This document shows positions 1 through 11,998 of a DNA stretch of 64,000 bases, one piece after another. Made by a program: the position numbers and the translations under genes. The stretch's first letter is position 1. The number at the start of each line of letters is the position of its first letter. Location: NCBI GenBank assembly GCA_037447655.1, contig JBBHKE010001059.1, positions 30,001-94,000 of the forward strand, given 5' to 3'. Origin of the DNA: Zygnema cylindricum. Taxonomy: Eukaryota > Streptophyta > Zygnematophyceae > Zygnematales > Zygnemataceae. A model generated the notes under the pieces. The model searched no databases. It was not told the origin of the DNA and was given only the letters and a program-made list of their open reading frames with translations.

Positions 1-310
1 AGTCAAAATGATTCACGAATTTGTGAATTTGCAATGTGATGTGAAGCAATGGGACGTAATGTAACGTAACATAACATACATGATGTAATGCGATAAAATG
101 CAATGCAATGTAGTATATAATGTTATCTGTAACGTAAATGTATTCTATTGTGTTATTTTAAACAATTTGATGTGGTGTGATGTGATGTGGTGGGATGGGA
201 TGGGATGGGATGGGATGTAACGTGACGTGTCGTGATATCCGTGACGTGACAAGACATGATGTGATGTGATGTGGTGTAACATGTGTAATGTAATCTATGT
301 AATCAGAATA
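1..310. repeat. Degenerate TGTGATG / GGGAT simple repeat
   Basis: The first 300 bases are built from short words such as TGTGATG, TGTAACG and repeated GGGAT. They look like a diverged minisatellite. By position this lies inside the last visible intron, or in the 3' flank, of the WDR26-like gene on the minus strand. I see no exon between 1 and 716. Confidence 0.6.
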
Positions 311-716
311 AATAGTTATAATGGGAAGAAAATGAGGATACATTAATTCGATTAGTACATGAAAAATGTACCACATTTTCCACACTTCACAACCAGGATG
401 CAACATCGATAAGTAATGGAAACATAAGGTAACATAAAAGAACATTTTGTACCGTAGCATATGAAAATATTAATAGCATAAAGCAATATATGTTTGGACC
501 AAGTTTAAACCAGTTCCAAACAACTCCCGGTATAAAGGTTGTTTTTTCTCATACGAGGCTGGGTCACACCAGAACCACTTCGATTCACAATTTTGGTACA
601 GATTGTTACTAACTTCTGTTGTTTCCAATTTTAGCCTTCCACCAAACTCAAAATTACAATGAGAAAAAAAAACAAAAAGCAAATCAAAATCAAAATCAAA
701 ATTTTGCATATCTCAC

Positions 717-3700
717 CTGTGAATCTTCACTCCCACTCAAAATAAAGCCTTGTTCGCTTCCTCCAAAGCAAGACCGTATAACAAACCGGCCCTGTACTTG
801 TCCTTCATATTTAAAAGCTGGAGAAGCAGGAGGTTTTTTGCTGTCGATTCCGTCCCATAAGTGAATAAACCCACTCGAAAGGTTCACAAGAAGACATCTT
901 CCATCACTTGACATCGCGAGAGACGTGATAGATTGAGATTCCGGTATTTGATGGGTTACCTTGTCCTCAAATCCATAAATACGAATCACCCTTTCGTTGC
1001 AAATGCTTACCTGCATATAATTATTATTAAGAAAAAAGAAGGAAGAAAAAAGGGGGGGAAGAAAGAAAGAAAGATGATAAGAATGTAGGGTCTAAAGTAG
1101 TGAATTGCATCAATGGCAATTCTCGATAAATAGCACAAGATTTTAAAAATGCCCTCGGTATGCGATATTTTACCATCTTCCTATCTTGTGCGATATTGGG
1201 TACGAGGATCTAAACATAGGTACAAAAACAAAGGTAAACTAACAGACATTTGATTACATGTGGATGCGGCTACTATTTCGTGCCAGCCAACCTTTTAACT
1301 CGGTTTCAGTCATAGTTCAAATGTGCAAAAACAATTGGAAACGCTCCACCTGGTAACCACATAAAGCATTTCCAATTGATTTCACACATTTGAACTATGG
1401 TTTCAGTATGTTGCAATGTGCATTATGAAAATACTTCATCAACTGTCGTTGTTTTCCCAGTTGCTTGAGATCTCGAACGTTGCTTCGCCACACTATTCAT
1501 CTAATTCTGGATTGTATAAAGCACAATACAACATCGGGATACGAAACATAGGCACATTATGAAACACATACCACATAGAATGGCAACATTTTTTCAAATT
1601 TTGATACAATGCAATACTCTAGTTTAGAGTCAGAAATAGGTTTTCAACTTAAAAACTGTCAGAAAAGATAAGGGTCAAAAAAATATGGTTTTGATGTCAA
1701 CCACCCTTGTGTCGCATTGTTAGTGATTAATTCACGTGGATGGATCAAAACATCAGTTTTTTGGCCTCCAATAACTAATGTTTGGCACAAAAATTCCCAA
1801 TTTGGTATGAAAGGACAGGAAATGTCTAATTTAGGACTTTGTGATTCACATGAAACAACCTCAAACAGTTATTGATTCTATGGTTTATTCTGGCAGAGGT
1901 TCCTACAGAAAGAGTGTCTCAGCAAGATCTGAGGGCAAATATCAAATATATTGACACGCTGTCCAATGGTTGATTCCCTATCGTGATGTAAACAGTCCAC
2001 GCTTTGGAAAGATAAATAATCCAAATGTATCACCGTCATTAGTCTAGACTAGCTTCACTGCCCATCGCAATTAGTGAACAGGAAATTATTAGTGTAAATG
2101 CGGAATTAAAATTTACAATACCAATTAGTGAGGGAGACGTGGCGATTTGTAATCCACTCCCTTAAAAAAGTGTTATTTTGCGGCCAATTGGTGTTACGAA
2201 CACTAATGGCGATGGGCAGTGTAGCATACCGCTTCTTGTTATTAGCATTAATGTTTTTTTCGGCCTTTAAACACAGTCTTCCCCGTGCACACTCATCGAA
2301 TTATTAATCTGACGGTTGCAATAAAAAGCAACAATTTATACCTTTCAATTGGCAATCTCCAAATGAAAATCAGATATGTGTGCACAGAGAAGGCGAAAAA
2401 AAAAAATTAACGCTAATGACAATGCACGGTGTAGTATGAGTGGGAAAGAAAATTAGTTCAGTCCAAACAAATTTTGGAAGCAAATCATGGGCCAACACGA
2501 ACAATTTTGGCATTTTAGAGCTCCTGATTACTGGTCCATACTATTTGCAATATAGACACCAGAATAATTACTGTGAAGCATCTCTGTACTGTAATATACA
2601 GCAGGGGAAAATAACTGTTTCCACATACGGACTTGACAGTCTATGCTGTACCTTATAGCTGTACTTTATTGTCGTAAATACATCAACTGTAAACATTTCA
2701 TCAACCTTCTGTTTTATCAAACACTCTCTCCAATAGATAATTGGATGATATCGAATATCAGACATACAGTAACAGACCAACATCCTGGAATATAACTCTA
2801 AAAGTCTTGCCATCGTTTTTCCGTATTTATTCAGTTCCAGAAAACTGACTTAGTTATCTAACTTACACACAAACACTTTCACCTCCCATTCTCCTTCCTC
2901 TTCGTCTATACTTTAACCGTCCTTGTTCTCATTTTCTTCCCTTCCTTTCTCCTTTCACTGACAATCTTCCCTTACTCATCCTTGACCTCTCATACTTTCC
3001 CTGACCACTAGTGTTGGGTATCGAAGACCTATTGCCGATATTCGATATATATCGAATTTTAGGTATCCGATAATCGATATATCGAATCCATGTACCTAGA
3101 AGCTAGATATCCGGATATTTATGCGATTTTTATTTTTTTCCGATTTATTTTTTCAAACCCCCCCCACCCGTGGCGTGCGCTCAGTGGGGGGGGGGGTCCG
3201 TACGATTTTCCGTACATGAACTGTATGGACACCGATTTTTTGCGATATATATCGCAATAATTTATGTTGGTCCCGGTACGATATATCGAGGAGTCTGCTC
3301 GATCGATATTCGATATATCGGATATCGAAATTATCGCGATATGAATTTACCCGATACCCAACACTACTGACCACAATACGAAAAACTAAACCTAAAATTC
3401 GGGGGTACATTTAAGGTACACTCGGCCTTAAAGGGAAACTGTAACGAATAGTAATTTTCAAGATTACAAACTCCAAAACACACATAACTTCAAAAGGTAA
3501 CTATGACTACAACTTGACTATTTCAATAGGTCAACGTCTTCCCGAGTCCATACCATATGTTTTCCATCGTCGCTAATGGCGAGGTCGTTAACCCGAGGCA
3601 TTTCGCTTCCTGACCAGCTTTCCAATTCGTTTCCGTCCACATCCCACATATACATACATTTGTCGAGTCCACCCGACACAAAACGTCGACCATCCGGAAA

Positions 3701-6699
3701 CCAGGCACAAGACGTGACATGCTGAAAAAGGACAAAACCACAAGTCATGGCCCATAGAGTTACTAAGATTACATCAGTTTGTAACTTACAGAAGAATTTA
3801 GAATTTACAGCAACCATCGAATCGTATGAACAAATTCGTACGTGGATGGTAATTCTTCTAGCTTATAAAAACTGTAAACAAGGGCAACTGTTGAATGATG
3901 TGAACAAATTCAGTCCCAGAGTCACATTTTTTGTTCATAGAATAAAGATAATTTGTACGATGACTCTAAAGTACAAACGAATCCCTGAATGCTACACTAC
4001 TGCCGTTAAGGAATATATAGGGTTCATTTAATGTTATTAACTCTAATTTAGGTCCGAAAGACATGGACAATTTTCAACTGCTTACCAAATTAGTGCTCAG
4101 AAAAAACTGTTGTTATTATCACCGCTATTTTAAGTTCAGGGGCCAAAAAAACCGGCACCGGATTCATGTCATTAACGCTAACAGCGATTCACGACGTTGC
4201 TTTCCATAAAAGTCCAGTTCCAAAAATCTATACTAAAAACAATAAAATGTAGCTCATTTGCTTAAACTTACAGCTGTATGTTTCACATACGTCCGTAGAC
4301 ATTGGCCTGTGTGTGTATTCCACAACTTTACAAGATTGTCATTTCCACAAGTTAAAAGGCGAGTATCATCTGGACTCCAAGCCACGAATGAAAGAGCATT
4401 TGTATGACCGACCAATCGATGCTTCACATGAGCAGTTTCGCCATCTCCAACCTGTCATGAAGAAAACAAATTAAAGCACATCGACCATGTCAAAAAGAAG
4501 AAAGAAAAGGAAGGGATAGACGCTGAGGATAATAGCCGATAAAACGAAAGAGAAAACTCAACGTGTCATGACAAACACATAGCGTTTATTTTGAATTTCT
4601 GTCAAACAAACAGACAAGAATTACTGCATGATGCAAGATACAAACCAAAATTCTAGTGCATTGTTTTATTAAAATACATAAACCGGCATTTCAGCATGTC
4701 ACAAAAACATACAAACAAGAACGTTTTTGACATTGTGATTGAAATACAAAAAAACAAGAATCTCCTTAAACTTGACATGAAATTAGTCAACGTAGAACAT
4801 CATCGAACTGGCCACAAAGATGAACAACAAAGAACCTTGAGGAATTCGCGATCAAAGGATCAATAAATGCCTACTCGATCCTGTAACCTACACATAGCAA
4901 TATTCGAAAATTTTGCAATCTCTTTAAAATCGGCTACTTGCAAAGAGGATGAAAAAAGCACTCTCCCTATATCAACTAATGGTTGCTAAAATCTATCGTC
5001 TCCAACTATGTGTTATTTTTTTCCCAGAAGGCTATATTTGATGTGAGGTAGAGGAATTTAGGGGTCCAAAAGGTTTCGTCGGGCTGTTAAAATCACAAAC
5101 ATGAGCTGTAAGCAGAATATATAGACCTTAACAGCACCTTTGTATTTGACTTATACAAAAACTATAATAACTGTAAAGATTCTAAGTCTGAGAGCGACAT
5201 ATCAGCAAAGAAAACTTATATAAATGCGGACAATTGAAAAGATTTCCTAGATGGGCCCTTAACAAAATGAAAGATTGAATCCTGAAAAAATATAAAAAAC
5301 AACATAAGAATCCTCAATACATGTGGACTGACCTTTCTCTTACCTTGTATTTTGTCTTTCATGGGCAATTTTGTAAGCCTAAATGAGATGTTGAGACGCG
5401 CCCATGGTGGACGAAAGCCATAAGGTAAGAATATGGATATGAAGAAGAAAAAAAGAAAAAGAAAAAGGAAACGGAAATGGAAAACTAAAAGCAAAAGCCA
5501 AAGAAAAAGAAAAAGGAAAAGAAAAAGAAAAATAGAAAGAGAAACAGGAAGAGAAACAGAAAGAGAGAGAGAGAAAGGAAAAGGTACCTCCCAGATAATG
5601 ACAGTCTGGTCCTTGGAAGCTGAGGCCAATCGAGTCCCGTCATGTGAAAAATGTAAAAACCAAACTTCATCAGTGTGGTCTTCCAAAACCTGCGAACCAA
5701 AAAAAAAAAGTTATGAAAAACAAAAAGAGATAAGAGTCAATCAAAAGATTCCTATGTCCCTGGTAGACAAACTTCACTAGGACAACAAAACTAGGGAGAA
5801 TATAAGTACTGAGTCCTCTTAACTTTGAACACTTGAAATCAAGAGTATTTAGAAAGAAGAGAGAGGCAGATAGGATGAGAAGGGACAGGGGAAAAGAGAG
5901 AAGATGGCTGAGATGAGCGGAAGAGACATGGAAAGAAAAGTAACTTTTCGTGGAGAGGACAATGGGTAACTTTGGAGTGGACCTATCATAAAGCCTGAGT
6001 AAAAGGAGAAAGGGGAAAGACAGGACAAGAAAAGAAATGGAGAAGGATGAGGGAGAGAGAGGAAATGAAGAGGATAAGGGAGAGGCAGAAAATGAAGAGG
6101 ATGGAGAGAGAGGGGGCATAGAGGAGTGTTTATGATAAAAGAAAAAAGAAAAAAAAACCCTTCCCCATCGCAAAGTTTACGACATTATGCAGAGTAAAAA
6201 ATGAGATTATGGTGACTTATCAAAAAAAAAAAAATCAGAAGAAAAAGGCAATGCAAGATAGATAACATACAATAATATAATAAAAAAGCTAAAGGGCATA
6301 AAGCACAACATTGAACAGAACCTGTTTAACTATTAAGGGAAAGACAGGACACGGAAGGAAATCAAGAAGGATAAGGGAGAGAGGAAAATGGAGAGGACAA
6401 GGGAAAGAGAGGATAGAGCTAAAAATAAAAAAAAGCTAAAAATAATAAAGCACACCATCGAATCGAACCTGCTTCACATAACACATTCAAAAACCCAACA
6501 ATTGATAGACATCTGAGGAAGCGAGAATCCGAGAGAGAAAGAGAAGAGACGGAGAAAAGGAAAGTGACTAGTCAAGAGAGGGAGAGAGGGAGAGAGAGAG
6601 GGAGAGAGAGAGAGCAAGAGAGAGAGAGAGGAGAGAGGGAAAGTGAGTGGGGAGGAGAACAGCGAGGGAGGGAGGGAGGGAGGGAGGGAGGGAGGGAGG

Positions 6700-6741
<42 letters not shown>

Positions 6742-7607
6742 ACCTGGGTTGTCTCTGAAGGAATCTGGTCCCGACCACAGCTGTGATCGAAAAAGAGAGA
6801 GAAAGCTTGATCAAGAGTGTTATGAAAGGAACATGCGTCTCTTTGAACCTGTAAAGCTTGTTCCACTAATCTTTCCAATCTTTTTTCCGGTATCATAATT
6901 GAAGGAGGTAACAAACTTTGTAAATCGACAAGTAGTCGATACCGGGAATCGCCTCCCGAGCCACTCCATTGTGACTTAGAGTACAAATCTTCTTTAGAGG
7001 TACACATAACCCAAGAGGCTAACAGGTGAAGTCTTTTAGTGTGGATTCCCAAAGGAGCCAAATGTAGTCTGAGAACGCTTAAGGCTTCTGCCATTTGAGA
7101 GGTTTCTAAAAGCTCCAAAAACTTCTGTTGGAGAATCAAAAAATTTGCATTTTTCATAACTTCTTCAGATGAAACCTGCATTAGGGTTAACAGATGGACA
7201 CATTTGTCCCATTTTCCTGTCAAAACTCCGTTGCGAAAATCAGTAACCGCCGAGGATTGTAAAGATATTTGAGATTCTTCTTCTAGTTTTTGAGCGGTAT
7301 TGGAGTATCCGAGAGAGTATAGAGCTTGAGTAATAAGTCTAACAAACTCTGTTTTTCTAATCTGATTATTGGATCCAATTCTTTCGGAATCAGAAGGGGG
7401 AGAGGGAGAGGAAGAAGAGTCTCCTCTCCCACCTGATTTTCCAGCCATGGCTGAGGCTCCTGGGACAGAATTGAGAAAAGAGGGAAAGGTGGAGAGAGAG
7501 GGAGAGGAGGGAGAGGAGAGAGAGGAAGTTTCTTCTTCTTCTGATGACTGGCAGGTAAGTTTTGGCCGCTTCAAGGCTGGAAAATCATCCTCCTCAGTGA
7601 CTCCCAT
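717..7607 (-). CDS. WDR26: WDR26-like LisH-CTLH-WD40 protein, 3' end beyond the window
   Basis: Homologue of plant WDR26, a WD40 subunit of the CTLH/GID-type E3 ubiquitin ligase assembly. Exons read by eye on the minus strand: 7607-6744, 5689-5588, 4451-4272, 3721-3554 and 1010-717. All are phase 0 with GT-AG borders, giving 288+34+60+56+98 codons. The ATG at 7607 gives MGVTEEDD, matching the MGV start usual in plants; the TTG two codons upstream is not used. Residues 83-115 ([19 protein letters not shown]) are the LisH motif. CTLH follows to about residue 180, then [14 protein letters not shown] repeats begin at exon 2 ([20 protein letters not shown]) and include [14 protein letters not shown] and FIIRSCFGG-like FVIRSCFGG. 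The exon at 717 ends at GSEDSQ, where the family continues with a last WD repeat. That exon is not in 1-716, so it must lie outside the window. Confidence 0.93.
1311..1399. mobile_element. 89-bp hAT-type MITE in the WDR26 intron
   Basis: Terminal inverted repeat CATAGTTCAAATGTG...CACATTTGAACTATG. It is flanked on both sides by the 8-bp direct repeat GTTTCAGT (1303-1310 and 1400-1407). An 8-bp target duplication is the signature of hAT transposases. The ends match the larger CATAGTTCAAAAGTAGG elements at 11.2, 50.8 and 51.3 kb. It is too small to encode anything. Confidence 0.85.
2226..2433. mobile_element. Diverged TA-target MITE (CACCGTGAATCG family)
   Basis: The left end has TTATTAGCATTAATG followed by a T-run and CGGCC. 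The right end has GGCG, an A-run, then TTAACGCTAATG and CACGGTGTA. This is a diverged copy of the short element at 9153-9365. It lies in the long intron between WDR26 exons 4 and 5. Confidence 0.55.
3009..3366. mobile_element. hAT-type MITE rich in ATCGATATATCG
   Basis: The ends are TAGTGTTGGGTATCG and CGATACCCAACACTA. An exact 8-bp target duplication CTGACCAC lies on both sides (3001-3008 and 3367-3374). The interior is nearly palindromic, made of GATATATCGAATATCG words plus a run of nine to ten C/G. This is a complete insertion within a WDR26 intron. Related ends recur at 53143, 53667, 54155 and 54619. Confidence 0.88.
5434..5582. repeat. A/G-rich microsatellite in WDR26 intron 2
   Basis: Plus-strand purine run of GAAAAAG and GAGA words. 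On the gene's sense strand it is a pyrimidine tract that starts immediately downstream of the exon 2 splice donor at 5588. Open frames through it are low-complexity Lys/Arg or Phe/Leu strings and are not genes. Confidence 0.8.
5850..6125. repeat. Interrupted GAGA/GGGAGA purine tract, WDR26 intron 1
   Basis: Loose repeats of GGGAGAGAGG and AGGATAAGG on the plus strand. On the transcribed strand of WDR26 this is CT-rich. A 167-codon open frame across it (6173-5670 minus) is Ser/Leu/Phe low complexity and a by-product of the tract. Confidence 0.7.
6528..6740. repeat. (GA)n and (GGGA)n microsatellite abutting a splice donor
   Basis: Contains GAGA runs, about ten consecutive GGGA/GGGAG units around 6664-6705, and a pure GA run ending at 6738. 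The WDR26 exon 1 donor GT lies at 6743-6742, so the transcript enters a (CT)n run within four bases of the splice site. The GGGA block has G-quadruplex potential on the template side. Confidence 0.88.
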
Positions 7608-7621
7608 GGACAATTGTACTT

Positions 7622-7792
7622 GAAGAGGAGAGAGAGGAGAGGTTCAAAGGAGAAAGAAAAACATTCTCATGGAAGAAGAGAGAAACTGATTTGACAGAAG
7701 GGAGAGAGAGAGGAAGATACGGAGGGAGAGAAAGAGGGAGTGAAAGCGGGAGAGGGAGAGGGAGGGAGAGAGGGAGGGAAAGAATTTGATAC
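7622..7792. repeat. GA/GGGA-rich 5' leader or promoter tract of WDR26
   Basis: Directly upstream of the WDR26 start codon. On the gene's sense strand it is an almost pure CT tract, as seen in plant 5' UTRs and pyrimidine-patch promoters. I see no clear TATA box at a useful distance in 7614-8285, and no other gene there. Confidence 0.55.
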
Positions 7793-8290
7793 GGTTGAGA
7801 AAAGGAGAAACTGTGAAAGATGGGAGAAAAATTCTCAGAAATAGCCATGGACAAAGAAAAGACAAATGAGAGACATGCAACTGATGAAAAAAAAATCAGA
7901 AAATAAAATAAATCACATAATGTGGTATAATATAAACAGTAATATGTGGAGACAAAAAGAATAGACTGAGAATCTGAGATTTATGGTTTTATAGGTCACA
8001 ATATTTACTAATGACCTTCATGGAAATACCATGAAAGTTTGACTTTCCATGGCACACTTTTTGCCAGTCCATGGTTAAAACAATAAAAAGGTTTAAATCT
8101 AGGAGCAAAACGTGCGGAATTTTCAGTGCGGAATCATAAAGCATGCGGAGCTTCCTGTATAGCGTATTTTCAATATAGTGCGGTTTTTGAAATAAAATAA
8201 CGCACGAAATTTCCAGTATCGGAATCTTTGAATTTCCACCGCGATGTGCGGAACTTCGGATTGTAACTTCTGCACATTTTGCTCTCACAG

Positions 8291-8528
8291 GTATGCATGC
8301 ATCGCTATTAGGGTTAATGTTTTTTTCGCCGCCTAAAATATCTTTTCTCCTTACACACTTGTCCGATTTTCAATTTGAGACCGCCGATTGGAATCTGAGA
8401 ATCTTAAATTTCAATTGCAACCGTCAGATCGACGTTCCGTCATGTGTGCACGGAGAAAATATGTTTTTAGTTGGCGAAAGAAACATTCACTACAGAGGAC
8501 TGTAATAGACTTATAGCGATACAGTGTA
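8291..8528. mobile_element. Diverged TA-target MITE
   Basis: Left end ATCGCTATTAGGGTTAATG, then TTTTTTTCGCC and CTTACACACTTGTC. Right end GTGTGCACGGAG, GGCGAAAGAAACATT and, further out, TTATAGCGATACAGTGTA. The layout matches the element at 9153-9365, but the right part is mutated or carries an extra insertion. Confidence 0.55.
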
Positions 8529-8629
8529 CCGCCCACCACAATTATTACTACCCCAAGTATCCGGGAGAAGACATCGACCGTCCGATTACATTTTGGTCTT
8601 CATCTGCGAAGCAATCGCTCCATCCGCCT

Positions 8630-8674
8630 CTGTATTGGTGAACCCACCTCGCGGAGGTGGGTTCACCAATACAG
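8630..8674. repeat. Perfect 21-bp inverted repeat, 3-nt loop
   Basis: Left arm 8630-8650 begins CTGTATTGGTGAACC. Right arm 8654-8674 is its exact reverse complement, with GCG between. There is no U-run after it and no coding context. This could be the ends of a very young foldback insertion, a recombination scar or a structured transcript. I could not assign it to a family. Confidence 0.85.
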
Positions 8675-8734
8675 AACCATTCAATTTGCTACACCTGGAC
8701 GATAGACACGTGCGTCGATGAAAAATAAGAAAAT

Positions 8735-9095
8735 TTCACACGTCCCCAAAGTCACGTGCTCTCGGACAAGTGATCGAAAATCTTTGCCAAAAAGAAATAC
8801 GGTTTTTTCTTGAAAGTCAGCAGAGTGAAGGAGATCTATGAGGTACATTGACGCGGTACACTTGCGAAGTACACGTACTGACGTACATAATACGCAAGTA
8901 CGGATTTCCATACGAAAATGGTCGGTTTCCAAATCTTTGAAGATTTTAGAGATTTGAACGCCAACTTACGTGGAGCCACTCATATCAGAACACGTATGTA
9001 AAAACTTATTTACAGACGATACGCGATGTAACTGAGGCCTCTGTAATACACATCTTTTTCTGTCCGTACTATTACAGAGACATCCTGATGTAACC
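8735..9095. repeat. Dispersed repeat R1 (copy 1)
   Basis: The segment containing GAAATACGGTTTTTTCTTG, CAGCAGAGTGAAGGAGATC and CTCATATCAGAACACGTATG recurs near 53325-53665 in direct orientation. Parts recur inverted near 53800-53990 and 54210-54445. No reading frame is conserved between copies. A transposon class was not identified. Confidence 0.75.
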
Positions 9096-9152
9096 ATACC
9101 CTTACCCTTAATAGATTCCAAGCGCAAAAGCCGACACCTTTACAGTACAGTA

Positions 9153-9365
9153 CACCGTGAATCGCTGTTAGCGTCAATGTTTTTTCGCCACTTAAAACAT
9201 CTTCTCCGTACACACTTGTCGGATTGTGGATCTGACGGTTGCGATTGAAAGGTAGTATTCTCAGCTTATGAATGGCGGCCTTTAATTGAAATCAGACAAG
9301 TGTGTACGGATAAAATATGTTTTTTGTGGCGAAAAAAACATTTACTCTAATAGCGATTCACGGTG
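9153..9365. mobile_element. Short TA-target MITE, 213 bp
   Basis: Inverted ends CACCGTGAATCGCTGTTAGC and ACTCTAATAGCGATTCACGG. Inside them are TTTTTTCGCC and GGCGAAAAAAACATT, then CCGTACACACTTGTC and GACAAGTGTGTACGG. A TA precedes the left end, and GTA follows the right end after one base. TA targets suggest Tc1/mariner-type mobilisation, but no transposase is present. Confidence 0.75.
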
Positions 9366-10184
9366 GTACTGTACTTTCCTCCAATGACACTTGTTAAATC
9401 TGAATGTCAGTGTGGTCCCAACATGTCTGACTACAACGCCAAATTCAGAAAAGGGAAAATTGAGTTGAGATGTTGCAAACAGACAAAACAAGACAGAACC
9501 CTAGTGCAAACTGTACTCACCGCGACAATTCAAGTTTCAACTTCGTTTCTATTCCTACCTTATGTTCCATACACACGTACTTTGTTACGGATGCGTACAC
9601 TAGGAGTACACTCGTAACCGGACATTGACAATTGTCGGTGCCCGTACGCAGTAACGGCATCAAGAACAAAAGAACAAAACGTCAAGATTAATGGTTTAAA
9701 AACACGTGGAGAATACCAGAGCCGTTAGATACTGATTGAATACATCGGGATTGTAACGTCATGGTACGTAAAAGCTACAGTATTTCACTTACGAATTATT
9801 AACAGTTTGATTTATATATCCGTTCACACAGAGATACATCGAAGAGTCTTGACGTTTCGTCTTTTTGTACTCCTTACAGTTAACTTTTGCGTACAAACGC
9901 CGACAATTTTTAACGTTCTGTTTTGAAGTTGTACACCGCTTGTACTTTTGGGTACTGTTGCGTACCAAACTACATGGAAAAGGTTCATAAGTTTGAGCTA
10001 GAAACAAATTATTAAAGGCGAAACAACTCAAATAGCGTCCAGCCGTCCACCTATATTCGTAATATTGTGCACACCATATTTGCAACAGCTGTCACTACAG
10101 TAACGTCAAATTTCGGTGTCAGTTTTCACGTCAGAAAATCTTTCGTCGGTTCTAAACTTCTAACATACAATCTTGCTGACGCTA
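9366..10184. other. No gene seen
   Basis: AT-rich DNA with repeated GTAC-containing words (ACGTAC, TGTACT). No splice-flanked coding exon, RNA gene or complete transposon was found. Open frames of 84-98 codons have no recognisable motif. Confidence 0.5.
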
Positions 10185-10721
10185 CACCGCGAATCGTAAC
10201 TAGCGTTATATACTCTAATTCCGTCACCCCTAATTTTGTCTCAATAACCATAAATAGAGTTCATAACTATAAATTATTCTTTACATTATTCAAGGTACTT
10301 TTGAATCAGCGTTAACAAGTCTAATATAGTGCCGTTCTAAATAGTGTGGCGTACTGACGGTGTCTGACCGTGCAAAAGGGTACTTTATTAACTAGAAAAG
10401 TACTTTAGTAATTAAAAAAATACAGAAAATGATTTAATACGGGCCATTATCATGTAACTGCGTTTTCACGAACAGCGTAGTGCAAACGACATAATGACGT
10501 GAAACTGTAAGTTTTGTCAATTCTGTACATATACTTAATTTACAGTAAAGATATTAAACGCGGATAATCATTACGGAAAGAAACCCAAAATAGAGTCATT
10601 AATAAATTAGAGTAATTTTATTTTTTAAAAGGGTTGATTACCCGAATTATAATTAATAAGTCTTTTTTTTTTTTCATTTTTTACTCTAATTATTTATTTA
10701 CTCTAATTACGATTCGCGGTG
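10185..10721. mobile_element. TA-target MITE, 537 bp
   Basis: Ends CACCGCGAATCGTAACTAGC and CTAATTACGATTCGCGGTG, flanked on each side by TA. The interior has AAATAGTGTGGCGTACTG and is otherwise AT-rich and non-coding. It shares interior words with the 12558-13171 element. Confidence 0.8.
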
Positions 10722-10933
10722 TAACAGATGAAGCTATATTAGGGTGGCGTCCCATCAGACGATAAGTGAGGTTGTTTACAGAAATCCGGACCTATTCGTA
10801 CAACGCCGTATCTCTTATTTTGTTTTCATGCGCGAACAACATTACAAAGAATCTTGCCAATATTCTCCAAAGGTCTGGGAGGTAACAATGACCGTTGGAT
10901 GTTTTTTCGCGAAGCATTCGCGTCGAAAGTTTC

Positions 10934-10976
10934 TGTAAATGGTGATGTATCTCGAGGAGGTCCATCACCATTTACA
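10934..10976. repeat. Perfect 14-bp hairpin
   Basis: TGTAAATGGTGATG (10934-10947) and its exact complement CATCACCATTTACA (10963-10976) surround a 15-nt loop. Isolated from other features. Confidence 0.75.
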
Positions 10977-11217
10977 AAAAAATTGAGCCGCGACACGCTT
11001 GATAACCACGGAAATGGAAATGTTTTGCACATGCTATATACATTCAAAAATCCAACCGAAATCACAAAAGTAATCTCGTAACGAACTTTCGTCGCGCTAT
11101 TTTTGTTACCGGCCCATCCGTCACACTATTTGTGGAAGCGCTAAAAAAATGAGCTGGCATCTGACAAGCGTTTGCAAAGATTTGTGTAGTACGATGCCCT
11201 GGTCCGCACGTACAATG

Positions 11218-11673
11218 CATAGTTCAAAAGTAGGTGACCGTACGCCCATGCAATATGCCTATTGTATGCAAAACATACAATATGGCCTTAAGACCCATAT
11301 TGTATTGGCCGCAAAATGAAATAAAATAGTAACAGGGTTGGGTTGCACATGGATCGATAGAGAAATAAACGTCATGCCTAAATTTGAAAAAAAAACGGAC
11401 AAAAATATATTTTTCTGTGAGTTTTGAGCGACTTTTTATTTAAATCGTCAGATTTGGACGATCGGACGGTCTTAGATGAAAGTAACGATCTAAGAAGATC
11501 ACATGAAAAGCCCATAACACAACTTACGATAGGACTATCGTCAAATTCGAACGATCAGACGGTCGCTGATGAAAGTAGCGATCTAAGAAGATCACATGGA
11601 AAGCCTGTAACACAACTTACGCTAAAGGCGGCCTACAAAAGGCCTACCAAAAAACGCCTACTTTTGAACTATG
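11218..11673. mobile_element. hAT-type MITE, CATAGTTCAAAAGTAGG family
   Basis: Ends CATAGTTCAAAAGTAGG and CTACTTTTGAACTATG, with the ATGCCTATTGTATGCAAAAC block near the left end as in the 50750 and 51335 copies. It carries an internal tandem duplication of about 110 bp: ATCTAAGAAGATCACATG occurs twice. The flanking 8-mers do not match (GTACAATG and GGCTCAAC), so the target duplication has decayed or the copy is recombinant. Confidence 0.8.
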
Positions 11674-11998
11674 GGCTCAACGACAAGTGCATGTCGTTTA
11701 CGGTAGATTGCATGGTCCCAGTTTTATTAGAAAATGACGTCAACGTCGTGGAAAGAATCATTTAGTGGATAGGATAGGCAAAGATTCTATTACGTTGCGG
11801 TTCCATCAGTCGTTTCTGTAATCGTACGGCCAACTTTACGGGTCGGCTTAACGGAGTCGATGTTCCATCACGTAGAGCTTGTAAACCACGTGTTCTAAAT
11901 TGAGTGGCACCACGTAAGCTACGATCCGATATTGAATATCCTTCAAAATTTTCGCACCGACAAATTTCACTTCAAATCTTCACTTGCGTAACCATGTA

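Noticed and set aside
5216-6173. Ser/Phe/Leu-rich and Lys/Arg-rich frames of 115-167 codons
   Set aside because: They translate purine/pyrimidine microsatellites in WDR26 introns; only 5588-5689 is a real exon.
11424-11765. 113-codon frame with an internal repeat (NDLRRSHEKP twice)
   Set aside because: The repeat is a DNA-level tandem inside a hAT MITE, and the frame is not kept in the 50.8 and 51.3 kb copies.
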